Shown here piece after piece: positions 7,042 through 13,943 of a DNA stretch of 21,257 nt. The DNA lies in the IMG/VR virus record IMGVR_UViG_3300047508_000270, positions 1 to 21,257 of that record. The stretch is one strand, 5' to 3'. The translations under genes and the position numbers were made by a program. Numbering within the stretch: the stretch's first letter is position 1; each line of letters opens with the position of its first letter. Under the pieces are notes generated by a model. That model saw only the letters and a program-made list of their open reading frames with translations, was not told the origin of the DNA and did not search any database. The stretch is from a virus.

Positions 7042-7499
7042 GGCTCGATCTCGATGTCTTCGGAGATGAGCAGATCAGCCGAGAGCTACTGCGTTTCTCT
7101 GCTCGCGCCGGGAACGCACAGCCCGCCTTCCACAAGATCGCGGAGGACATGCGCGAGCAGATCGGTCAGCAGTTCGCCACTGAGGGTGAGCGTGGGTCCG
7201 GCGGTTGGGAGCCGCTGAAGGAAGCGACGATTGCGGCAAAGGCCTCGGCTGGTCTTGATCCCCATATCCTCCAAGCCACTCACTCGCTCATGGAGTCCCT
7301 CACCGGCACCGGCGGCGACCACATCGAAGAGGTCACCGACGACTCCCTCCTCTTCGGCTCGAGCAACGCCTACGGGAAATTCCATCAGAAGGGCACGTCG
7401 CGTATGCCGGCGCGTAAACCGGTCGACTTCACCGAGCTGGATCGTCGTGGCTTCATCCGCACGCTCCAGGCCTACATCGTGGAAGGGGTCGTGCGGTGA
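7038..7499 (+). CDS. Virion morphogenesis / tail completion protein (Mu gpG-like, Phage_tail_S type)
   Basis: The protein is 153 residues. The pattern MREQIGQQFATEGERGSGGW followed by EPLKEATIAAKA, then LMESLTGTG, then a SSNAYGKFHQKGT segment and MPARKPVDF, is characteristic of the phage virion morphogenesis family (Mu gpG, P2 gpS), including the 'W.pL...T...K' and 'YA..HQ.G' signatures. These proteins act in tail completion or head-tail joining. The start is GTG 7038, overlapping the connector stop as GTGA, with no separate ribosome site needed if translation is coupled. Confidence 0.82.
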   Translation: MRLDLDVFGDEQISRELLRFSARAGNAQPAFHKIAEDMREQIGQQFATEGERGSGGWEPLKEATIAAKASAGLDPHILQATHSLMESLTGTGGDHIEEVTDDSLLFGSSNAYGKFHQKGTSRMPARKPVDFTELDRRGFIRTLQAYIVEGVVR

Positions 7500-8116
7500 G
7501 CGTTGACCCGGTCTTCGGACCGAGTATCCGCGAACGCCATGTGCAGCGCGCGGTGCGAGACACCGTTAAGCGGTGGATCACCACGTACCTCGCAGCTATC
7601 GAGCGTGCGGAGGAGCTTGACCCGCGCTCTCTCCCGGAGCCAAGGTCATATGTCCTGAAGGATGACGGCACGCTGAACAAGCGTCCCTCAGATCAGACCC
7701 CCACGATCTGCGTGCTCTGCCCGGGCACCTATGGAGACCCGGTCATGGAAGGCGAGGGCCTCTATCGAGCGGCCTTCCTGGTCAATGTGGCGGCGATCGT
7801 CGAATCGGGGGATCCTGACTTCGTCAGCGATCTAGCGGGCTTCTACATCTCCGCCGTCCGAGACCTGCTGGTTCACAACGGATCGCTGGGCGGCTTCGCT
7901 CAGACGTCGGCCTGGAAAGGCTCGCGTACCGATGACCTGAAGCCCGAGGACGGCCGCTCGATCGCCGCTGGGACCAACGTCTTCCACGTCTATGTGTCCG
8001 GCGTCGTCCAGCGCGGCGCCGGTCTGAAAGCTCCGCCCGAAGAACCCTACGAAGAGATCGAACTGCCCACCATCACGGATGTCGAGGTGGCGCTCAAACC
8101 CGAGGAGATCGCGTGA
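7496..8116 (+). CDS. Probable tail terminator protein
   Basis: The protein is 206 residues. It begins with a helix (RAVRDTVKRWITTYLAAIERA), followed by alternating strands such as TICVLCPGTYGDPVMEGEG, YRAAFLVNVAAIV and NVFHVYVSGVVQRGAG. This alpha-beta layout and the 'input value, baseline, output value' strand order resemble tail terminator proteins that cap the tail tube and join it to the head. Gene order (after Mu gpG-like, before sheath) supports this. The C-terminus is Glu/Pro-rich. The start GTG 7496 overlaps the previous stop as GTGA. The call rests mostly on position and fold impression. Confidence 0.6.
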   Translation: MSVDPVFGPSIRERHVQRAVRDTVKRWITTYLAAIERAEELDPRSLPEPRSYVLKDDGTLNKRPSDQTPTICVLCPGTYGDPVMEGEGLYRAAFLVNVAAIVESGDPDFVSDLAGFYISAVRDLLVHNGSLGGFAQTSAWKGSRTDDLKPEDGRSIAAGTNVFHVYVSGVVQRGAGLKAPPEEPYEEIELPTITDVEVALKPEEIA

Positions 8117-8409
8117 CCAGATTTCGTGTTGCATCTACCAAGCTCGAGGAGATCCACTCAGGTGCGTCTTTCGCCCCCGGCGAGGAGGCAGTCGGCTTCG
8201 ATCCCGGCAACCCCGAGGACGCCCGCAAGCTCGCAGAAGGGCTGTTTGTGGAGATCCAAGAGGAGACCGTACGACCGCCTAGTGAGGCCGCTGTCAAGAG
8301 AGCCGAGGAGCTGGGCGTCGACCTCAATGACGTTACGCCCACCGGAAAGACGGGCATCACCGTCGCCGATGTACAGCGAACCCACGATAATCAGGAGGCA
8401 AGCAAGTGA
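8113..8409 (+). CDS. Small tail-region protein with peripheral-subunit-binding-like domain
   Basis: The protein is 98 residues. The N-terminal half (about 1-48) is a small module with GASFAPGEEAVGFDPG. Residues about 55-90 closely follow the pattern of the E3-binding (peripheral subunit-binding) domain of 2-oxoacid dehydrogenase acyltransferases: PSEAAVKRAEELGVDLNDV, then TPTGKTGITVADVQ, matching 'A..lA.e.gid...v.gTG..Grit..Dv'. In a phage this is more likely a helix-loop-helix protein- or DNA-contact module than a metabolic one. It lies between terminator and sheath and overlaps both neighbours by four bases (GTGA). Role unknown. Confidence 0.75.
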   Translation: MTRFRVASTKLEEIHSGASFAPGEEAVGFDPGNPEDARKLAEGLFVEIQEETVRPPSEAAVKRAEELGVDLNDVTPTGKTGITVADVQRTHDNQEASK

Positions 8410-9860
8410 GTCCCCTACCTGGAGTCAGCTACGAAACGCGGGACAGCTCCGGGGTATCGGGGCCGCCGCTTGATACCGCCACGGCGTTCGTCGGTGGGCT
8501 GGCCGAAAGAGGCCCCGTCGACAAACCGCGCTTCTGCACGACGCTCCCGCAGTTCGAAGCCATCTATGGAGGCGAAGTCTCCTATGGCTGGTTGTGGTGG
8601 GCCGCGAAACTCATTCCGCAGGAGGGTGGCGCTGGCTGCTGGTTCCAACGGGTTGTGGGTCCGGCTGCGAAAGCCTCCACGGTCAAACTGACCGATGGCA
8701 GCAAAAACACGCTCCAGGTCGACGCCGTCTCGCCCGGTGCCTGGGGCGACGACATCGACGTGAAAACCGAAGTGGGGGGCGGCAACGTCACCTACACCGT
8801 CGTCTTCAAAGGCGTCAACGTCGAGGTCTCGCCGGCGCTGGCGACCAACGCCGACGCCGTCGCGTGGGCGCTGAACTCCGAATACGTCCGCTTCACGGAT
8901 CTCGGCGGGGCCGACCCGACGGCGCAGACGGGCAACCTCGCCGGTGGCGACGACGATCGCGCCAGCATCACCGACGAACACCGGAAAGCAGGGCAGGCGC
9001 TATTTACCGACGATCTCGGGCCTGGCCAGGAACTCTTTCCAGGCGCCACCACCACGGTGATGCATACGGCGCTCCTTGTACAGTCGCTTGCGAGAGACCG
9101 AGCAGCGGTTCTCGACGGCGCTGACACGCATACGGTGGCGACGCATCTCGCCGAGTGCGCGACCCTTAGGGCTTTGGGCTTCCCGGCTGACGCCGGGTCT
9201 CCCTTCGGGCCTTGGCCGGTGGTGCCTGGGCCGGCGCCGGGCACGACGAAGGCCGTCCCACCTTCCATCATCGAGGCCGCGAAAATGGCCCGCCGGGACT
9301 TGGAGACCTTCGATCCGGTGATCGGCGTCGGCAACCCAAACGAGCCCGCGGCTGGAGTCCACAACAACGCCGGGGTCTCGCGCACTGCGGTCGGCCTCTC
9401 GCAGGAAGCCTGGACCGACACCGAGCGGGAAGCTCTCAACAACGCGGGCTTCAATGTCTTGCGGGTGCTGTACGGCCAGGTCGTCACCTACGGCTACCGG
9501 ACGTTGGCCAACCCGGTCACCCGGCCACTGAACGTGTGGCTGAGCAACCGCCGTCTCGACATGGCAATCCTGGCCAAGGCTAGGGCGATCGGCGAGGAAT
9601 TCAACTTCCGCCAGATCGACGGCCGTGGACGGATGCTGAACGAGTTTGGCGCGGCTCTCGCAGGCCGCGTCCTGATGCCCTACTGGGAAATCGGGGCGCT
9701 CTTCGGAGACACGCCCGAAGACGCATTCGGCACAGAGACCGGCGACCAAGTTAACCCGCCCGAGCAACTCGAAGAAGGGCTGGTCAAAGCTGAGATCGAG
9801 GCCAAACGCAGCCCTCTCGCCGAGCGAGTAAAGCTGATCTACGTGAAGGAGGAACTGTGA
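8406..9860 (+). CDS. Contractile tail sheath protein
   Basis: The protein is 484 residues. It starts MSPLPGVSYE, the usual sheath opening (PGV.. then a variable first domain), with TATAFVGGLAERGP and PQFEAIYGG, typical of sheath subunits. Later segments FDPVIGVGNPNEP, NAGFNVLRVLYGQVVTYGYRTL and NPLNVWLSNRR-like (ARPLNVWL) fall where the conserved domain lies. The C-terminus GLVKAEIEAKRSPLAERVKL resembles the strand that links neighbouring subunits in contractile sheaths. Its presence defines this as a contractile-tailed (myovirus-like) particle. The start GTG 8406 overlaps the previous stop as GTGA, with AGGAGG-like CAGGAGGC (8392-8399) upstream. The stop overlaps the tube start the same way. 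Confidence 0.9.
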   Translation: MSPLPGVSYETRDSSGVSGPPLDTATAFVGGLAERGPVDKPRFCTTLPQFEAIYGGEVSYGWLWWAAKLIPQEGGAGCWFQRVVGPAAKASTVKLTDGSKNTLQVDAVSPGAWGDDIDVKTEVGGGNVTYTVVFKGVNVEVSPALATNADAVAWALNSEYVRFTDLGGADPTAQTGNLAGGDDDRASITDEHRKAGQALFTDDLGPGQELFPGATTTVMHTALLVQSLARDRAAVLDGADTHTVATHLAECATLRALGFPADAGSPFGPWPVVPGPAPGTTKAVPPSIIEAAKMARRDLETFDPVIGVGNPNEPAAGVHNNAGVSRTAVGLSQEAWTDTEREALNNAGFNVLRVLYGQVVTYGYRTLANPVTRPLNVWLSNRRLDMAILAKARAIGEEFNFRQIDGRGRMLNEFGAALAGRVLMPYWEIGALFGDTPEDAFGTETGDQVNPPEQLEEGLVKAEIEAKRSPLAERVKLIYVKEEL

Positions 9861-10291
9861 GCGGCGAGCTTAAGTACCAATGGATCGTTGAAGTCTGGGT
9901 CGAGGGCCTGGGCAACCTCGGGAAGTTCGACCAGTCCACCGGTGGCATGGGCGACTCCGAGGAGAAGAAGTATCGCGAGGGTGGAGAGGTCGCCGAGTCA
10001 GTGCTGGGCGGCGCCAAAATCCGCAGCAACGTGTCGGTCGAACGCCTGTGGCGGACCGAACGTGACGGGCCGATCTTCAAGCCCCTAGACAACGGCCGCG
10101 GCGCTCGCCAGATGATCATCACCAAAACGCCAGCCGATGCGGATCTCAATCCGGTCCTGCCTCCCGGCATGGGGCCGCTGATCTACCGCGGCAAGGTCAA
10201 GGCCGTCACCGGCCCCGACACCGATTCGAACGACTCCAGCGGGGAGACCAAGCTCATCATCGAGCAGTCCACCGCTGGCCCCGTCGGCTAG
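9857..10291 (+). CDS. Tail tube protein
   Basis: The protein is 144 residues, the usual size of a gp19/FII-type tube subunit that makes the inner channel inside the sheath. It is beta-rich: KYQWIVEVWVEGLGNLGKFD, a variable loop (GGMGDSEEKKYREGGE), then VLGGAKIRSNVSVERLWR and IYRGKVKAVTGPDTDS, matching the strand order of tube proteins in contractile systems. The start is GTG 9857, with AAGGAGG (9846-9852) four bases upstream, overlapping the sheath stop as GTGA. A short 29-base gap to the chaperone follows. Confidence 0.85.
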   Translation: MSGELKYQWIVEVWVEGLGNLGKFDQSTGGMGDSEEKKYREGGEVAESVLGGAKIRSNVSVERLWRTERDGPIFKPLDNGRGARQMIITKTPADADLNPVLPPGMGPLIYRGKVKAVTGPDTDSNDSSGETKLIIEQSTAGPVG

Positions 10292-10320
10292 CGCCGACCC
10301 ACCTACAAAGGAGAGAGACC

Positions 10321-10869
10321 ATGGAGGAGAACTCCACGGCTGCCCTTGCCACGGGCGGCGTGATAGATGGTGCCCCGAAACCGACGAGCCTCGGCGAGGA
10401 GCTGGCGGCGACGCGGGAAAAGCTGGCGGACGAGCGCAAGCCCAAGCTCTTCGAGCTGCCCGGGTATGGCCCGAAGCTCCAGGCGAAATACAAGGTCGTC
10501 GACTACGACGAGGTCAATGCCATCGGCGACAAAGTTGGCGAGCAGGTCCGCGCCGAGCAGATCGACGATGCGGTCCTGGCGGGTCTCAGCGACACGTTGG
10601 TCGCCGGGTGTGTCGGTTTCTATACCGAGGTCAACGGGAAGGTCGTTCCCCTCGAGGAGGTCGAGGATCTCGGTGAGGGGCCAATCCTGTGGGGAGACAG
10701 CCGCTTGTGGTCGCTTCTTCGCCTGGAGGCTCAGGAGGGCGAAACCCTGCGAGTGCGTGCCGCAATACGCAAAATCCTCGGCGACGACAAGATGCTCGTC
10801 GTTGAGCACGCCCAGGACGTGACCCGCTGGATGGAGCGCGCCCGTAGGCAGGTAGACACCGATTTCTAG
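10321..10869 (+). CDS. Tail assembly chaperone, short (unshifted) product
   Basis: The protein is 182 residues and begins with a disordered N-terminus (MEENSTAALATGG), followed by EELAATREKL and FELPGYGPKLQAKYKVVDYDE, then helical segments ending ARRQVDTDF. It lies between tube and tape measure, the place of tail assembly chaperones (gpG/gpGT type), which bind the tape measure during tail assembly. ATG 10321 is preceded by AAAGGAG (10307-10313). The TAG stop at 10867-10869 sits at the start of a strong stem-loop, and a coherent open frame continues in the -1 frame. Chaperone identity rests mainly on position and the frameshift layout. Confidence 0.75.
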   Translation: MEENSTAALATGGVIDGAPKPTSLGEELAATREKLADERKPKLFELPGYGPKLQAKYKVVDYDEVNAIGDKVGEQVRAEQIDDAVLAGLSDTLVAGCVGFYTEVNGKVVPLEEVEDLGEGPILWGDSRLWSLLRLEAQEGETLRVRAAIRKILGDDKMLVVEHAQDVTRWMERARRQVDTDF

Positions 10870-11072
10870 AAAGCCTCGCCGGGGATCGCCGCGTTCGCGC
10901 GGCGGCCAAGGCGGGGCTTCTTGGCTTTGATCGGGATGCGTACCTCGCCGAGCGAGACCCCGGCAAGCAGGTGCTGAACGCGGCGCTGATCGACGAGGCC
11001 GATCGCGTCCGCGCCGACTGGAGAGAGGAACTGGCCGTGCGGATCATCTCCGCCCTTGGCCGCTCAATGTGA
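10321..11072 (+). CDS. Tail assembly chaperone, predicted -1 frameshift product (join 10321-10866 and 10866-11072)
   Basis: After DTDF a -1 shift adds 68 residues starting LESLAGDRRVRAAAKAG, then LLGFDRDAYLAERDPG, and ending AVRIISALGRSM. This segment is helical, has normal composition for this genome and no in-frame ATG except its last codon, so it is unlikely to be an independent gene. The -1 frame is open only from 10848, so the shift must occur between there and 10869. The likely event is slippage of tRNA-Phe from TTC (10864-10866) to TTT (10863-10865) with the TAG in the A site. No canonical heptamer (X XXY YYZ) is present. The full product would be 250 residues, like the long form of other tail chaperones. 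The frameshift itself is inferred. Confidence 0.65.
10871..10919 (+). promoter_or_regulatory. Stem-loop likely stimulating frameshifting
   Basis: The inner hairpin has 7 perfect pairs, CGCCGCG (10887-10893) with CGCGGCG (10898-10904), closed by a TTCG loop. The outer stem has 10 pairs, AAGCCTCGCC (10871-10880) with GGCGGGGCTT (10910-10919), all Watson-Crick except one G-U. It starts five bases after the TTC codon at the shift site, a usual distance for a stimulatory structure. A terminator is less likely because no T-run follows and coding continues through it. Confidence 0.7.
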
Positions 11073-11093
11073 CCTGACCGAGGAGGTGAACCC

Positions 11094-12761
11094 GTGGCAT
11101 CGTCCCTATCCGAGGAGCTGCTTGCAATCCGGCTGGAGCTCAAAGGGGTTCGCGAAGCAGTTTCCGGTCTGCACTCGGTTGATGATGCGCAGAAGGGCGT
11201 TGCGTCCTCCACGACTCGCACCGGGGTGGCTGCCGAGAAAGCGGAGAAGAAAACGTCTCGGCTCTCCCGAGCGTACGCCTCGCTAGGCAAGACGGCGAAG
11301 TGGGGCCTCGGCTTCCTCGGTGTCGGCGGCGTCTTCGCGCTGAAGTCGGCGATCGACAACACCGAGGAACTGTCAAAGACGACGGTCGGACTGACGCGCA
11401 ACTTTGGGATGCAGACGAATGTCGCCTCGCGCTGGGCCGCTGTTGCGCACGCGCGCGACATCGACTCCAAAGCGCTGGGGATGGCCTTCGGCACGCTGTC
11501 GAGCCGCATGGTCGAAGCGGGGCGCAAAGGCGGCACTGCCTTGACGCCGTTTCACCAGATGGGGCTGACCCAGGAAGAAGTGGCGAAGGGGGCGCACAAC
11601 TTCGAGTGGGGACTGATGCGGGTTGTCAGCGCCCTTGGCGATATGGAGGGTGGCGCGAAGCGCACGACGGCCGCGAAAGCGGCATTCGGTAAAGGCTTCC
11701 AGACGTTGGTGCCGCTGATGTCCGAAGGCACCAAAGGTCTCAAGGAAATGCTGCATTGGTCGGACGAATACGGCGTGACGCTCGACGGCAAGACCAACAG
11801 CGCGATCATGGACATGGTCAACGCTCAGCGCGAGAGCAAAGTCGCCACGCTCGGGCTTCAGATCGCGCTGACCAGGGCTCTTATGCCAGCGATCGAGGGT
11901 GGGCAGCATGAACTTCAGAAGTTCATCGCGACGCTGAACGACCCTGACCTCAGCGCCGACCAAAAGCTCCACCGGATCGAACAGCAGCTCCTCGGTATCG
12001 AGGACACGCTGATCGAAATCGTCTCCGATGCCCTACCGCGGGTGGCAGAACATGGCGGCGAGCTCGGGGTGAAGCTGGCTGGCGCGGTGTGGCACGGGTT
12101 CTGGAAGTCGGATCTGCTTGGGAAGGTGGTCATCGCGGGTTGGATCTTCCGCATGTTCGGCGGCGAGGCCCTGGCTAAGGCAGGGGCTACGAGGGTCGGT
12201 GGGATGATCGGAACCCGAATGGGGCTTGGTGTCGGCGCTGGCCTAATTGGCGCCTACATTGGCTATGAAATCTGGGAAAGCCTGTCAGACAGGACTCAGG
12301 CGGAACTGGCTCTGACCGCTGAAAAGATGGGCATCGATTTCGCCAACTTCTTCGTTCGTAGTTGGAATGCAGCCAACCCGCTTCCATTCGGCATAGGCGA
12401 CAAAGGCGAATTCGAGCCGCGCCAGCATGACCTAACGCCGGCAGAAGCCTTTGGTCCTCCGATTGGCAAAGGCTCGGCACCTGGGGTTGGCGGGGTGATT
12501 GGCAAGGGCAAGACGAAGCGTGAAGTGTATGAAGGACTGTGGGGTCAGCCTCCGCCTCCTGGACCTCCGCCGTGGCCACCGCCAAAGCGCAAGCACCGGC
12601 AGCTCTCAGCCATAGAGACGCCGCGTCTCCCTCGTCTCAACTTTGATTCGGTCAGTGGAGGGGCGCGCGAGACGGTCGTGCACACCCACATTCATCTCGA
12701 TGGCAAAGAGATTGCGGAAAGCACTGCGCGTCATGTCGCCGCAGCCGAAGCACTTGGCTAG
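11094..12761 (+). CDS. Tail tape measure protein
   Basis: The protein is 555 residues and sets tail length and is ejected with the DNA. It has coiled, charged helices (SEELLAIRLELKGVREAV) and hydrophobic segments at about 67-87 (WGLGFLGVGGVFALKSAI), 340-360 and 365-397 (GGMIGTRMGLGVGAGLIGAY). A proline-rich stretch lies at about 485-500. The C-terminus VVHTHIHLDGKEIAESTARH is the common short beta-hairpin plus helix found at the end of many tape measures. Using roughly 0.15 nm per residue, the tail would be near 80 nm. GTG 11094 follows AGGAGG (11081-11086). The stop TAG (12759-12761) shares its CTAG with the stop of the reverse-strand gene beyond. Confidence 0.88.
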   Translation: MASSLSEELLAIRLELKGVREAVSGLHSVDDAQKGVASSTTRTGVAAEKAEKKTSRLSRAYASLGKTAKWGLGFLGVGGVFALKSAIDNTEELSKTTVGLTRNFGMQTNVASRWAAVAHARDIDSKALGMAFGTLSSRMVEAGRKGGTALTPFHQMGLTQEEVAKGAHNFEWGLMRVVSALGDMEGGAKRTTAAKAAFGKGFQTLVPLMSEGTKGLKEMLHWSDEYGVTLDGKTNSAIMDMVNAQRESKVATLGLQIALTRALMPAIEGGQHELQKFIATLNDPDLSADQKLHRIEQQLLGIEDTLIEIVSDALPRVAEHGGELGVKLAGAVWHGFWKSDLLGKVVIAGWIFRMFGGEALAKAGATRVGGMIGTRMGLGVGAGLIGAYIGYEIWESLSDRTQAELALTAEKMGIDFANFFVRSWNAANPLPFGIGDKGEFEPRQHDLTPAEAFGPPIGKGSAPGVGGVIGKGKTKREVYEGLWGQPPPPGPPPWPPPKRKHRQLSAIETPRLPRLNFDSVSGGARETVVHTHIHLDGKEIAESTARHVAAAEALG

Positions 12762-13243
12762 GTCGAGGTCTCGCTGTCGAGTTGCTCCCAAGGATTGACT
12801 CGCGGCTCAGCGTTCGCCTCCGAGCGCCTGAATAGGTAATACCCCATCGTCCTGCCCTTCACGGCAATATTTTGGCCTGACGACATAAATTTGTCTCGGC
12901 TCTGAGAGCCCTCCTCGACGAACACGAAAGAGCCGGTAATCAGCTCCCAGCCCTCCCGGCACACAGAGTTGAGGATCGCGGTCGGATCGTTGGTCTTCTT
13001 CGTGTTCGTGCTGCCGATCATGGCAACGATGACCGCGCCTTGGCTCATTACGTCGAAGCAGCACTGGAAGACATGGTCGCCTTCGTCATAGGCTGCGCGC
13101 GCACGGCCGGCTGGGGTATCGAAGAACGCGCGTTTCGCACTCTCAATCGCAGCCAAGCGGCGCTGGTCTGCCGCACGACGCTGCTGCTCTTCCTTCGCAG
13201 CTTGCAACGCCGCCTTTTCCTCGGGTGACTTCCTGAGCGCCAT
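12758..13243 (-). CDS. Reverse-strand accessory protein (161 aa), moron-like
   Basis: This is a well-formed gene on the strand opposite the operon, between tape measure and baseplate genes. Residues 1 to about 40 form a charged coiled segment (SPEEKAALQAAKEEQQRRAAD). Residues about 45-145 form a compact domain with HVFQCCFDVMSQGAVIVAMIGSTNTK and CREGWELITGSFVFVEEGSQ, then SRDKFMSSGQNIAVKG and GYYLFRR. This resembles small proteins I recall in actinobacterial chromosomes, and in layout DUF4177-like proteins (a strand, then 'EGWELI', then a closing strand). The sequence has AT-rich patches unlike its neighbours (for example 12866-12892). Its TAG stop (CTA at 12758-12760) overlaps the tape measure stop. 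Function unknown; an infection-altering moron is possible. Confidence 0.85.
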   Translation of the reverse strand: MALRKSPEEKAALQAAKEEQQRRAADQRRLAAIESAKRAFFDTPAGRARAAYDEGDHVFQCCFDVMSQGAVIVAMIGSTNTKKTNDPTAILNSVCREGWELITGSFVFVEEGSQSRDKFMSSGQNIAVKGRTMGYYLFRRSEANAEPRVNPWEQLDSETST

Positions 13244-13292
13244 CTACAGGGCCGCGACTGTACCGAAACTCGATCCCTCGAGAGGTCTACCT

Positions 13293-13943
13293 ATGAAGCC
13301 CGTCCGGATCATCGCCCAGAACCCCAATATCGACATCACCATCCCGATGGGGGATGGGCCAGCGAAACCAGTCGGCGGGCTAGGTGGGTGGGTGCCCGTG
13401 GCCCTGGTCGACGATATCGCTGGCGTCGACTGGCAAGGGCAAGACGGCCTCACCGAAGACGTGCCGCTGTTGCTCAACGGGCTCGAACGCGACGACCCGG
13501 TCGACCGCGAGTGGAACACGATCAAAAAGCTGGGCCGCGACGCCAACGGTGACGAGCGCCGACCTCCGGTCTTCAAGGTGTATGGCGCCGTGGAATACCC
13601 GGGCAAGGCGTGGGTGCTGCCTGCCAACGGGATCGAGGTTCTGGAGATGGACAAGCGCGTCGGAAGCGGCGAGCTGCTGCGCGTCGAATTCGTCCTTCAC
13701 CTCCTCGAGTACACCTCTCCCGACGTGATCAAGGACCGGCGCCGGAAGAAGCACAAGAAGGTCGCCCGGGTCGGCAACAACGTCGCCGTCGGCGGCACCT
13801 ACACCACGAGCAAAGGCGACACGCTGGCCAAGATCGCCGCGAATCTCCTCAACGACTGGAAGCGCTGGGAAGAGATCGGCAACAAGAACGGCCTGAGCGA
13901 TCCCAACCGGGTGCTGCCGGCCGGGAAGCGGCTCAAGGTATGA
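13293..13943 (+). CDS. LysM-containing baseplate protein
   Basis: The protein is 216 residues. The first 150 or so resemble the baseplate/tube-adaptor type that in contractile systems couples tape measure and hub (FKVYGAVEYPGKAWVLPANG, EVLEMDKRVGSGELLRVEF, VLHLLEY). A basic linker (DRRRKKHKK) leads to a LysM-like domain at about 168-216: YTTSKGDTLAKIAANLL, then WKRWEEIGNKNGLSDPNRV, then LPAGKRLKV, matching the GDTL...IA....W..I...N......L..G..L pattern. LysM modules in such proteins bind partners or glycans within the baseplate. ATG 13293 has a GAGAGGT site (13280-13286). Its stop overlaps the next start as ATGA. Confidence 0.82.
   Translation: MKPVRIIAQNPNIDITIPMGDGPAKPVGGLGGWVPVALVDDIAGVDWQGQDGLTEDVPLLLNGLERDDPVDREWNTIKKLGRDANGDERRPPVFKVYGAVEYPGKAWVLPANGIEVLEMDKRVGSGELLRVEFVLHLLEYTSPDVIKDRRRKKHKKVARVGNNVAVGGTYTTSKGDTLAKIAANLLNDWKRWEEIGNKNGLSDPNRVLPAGKRLKV

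Noticed and set aside
10871-10919. Intrinsic terminator after the tail chaperone
   Set aside because: Coding continues through it in the -1 frame and no T-run follows.
13610-13939. Upstream extension of the hub reading frame
   Set aside because: This part overlaps the LysM gene out of frame and gives an Arg/Gln/Gly-rich sequence; ATG 13940 with ATGA overlap is the natural start.
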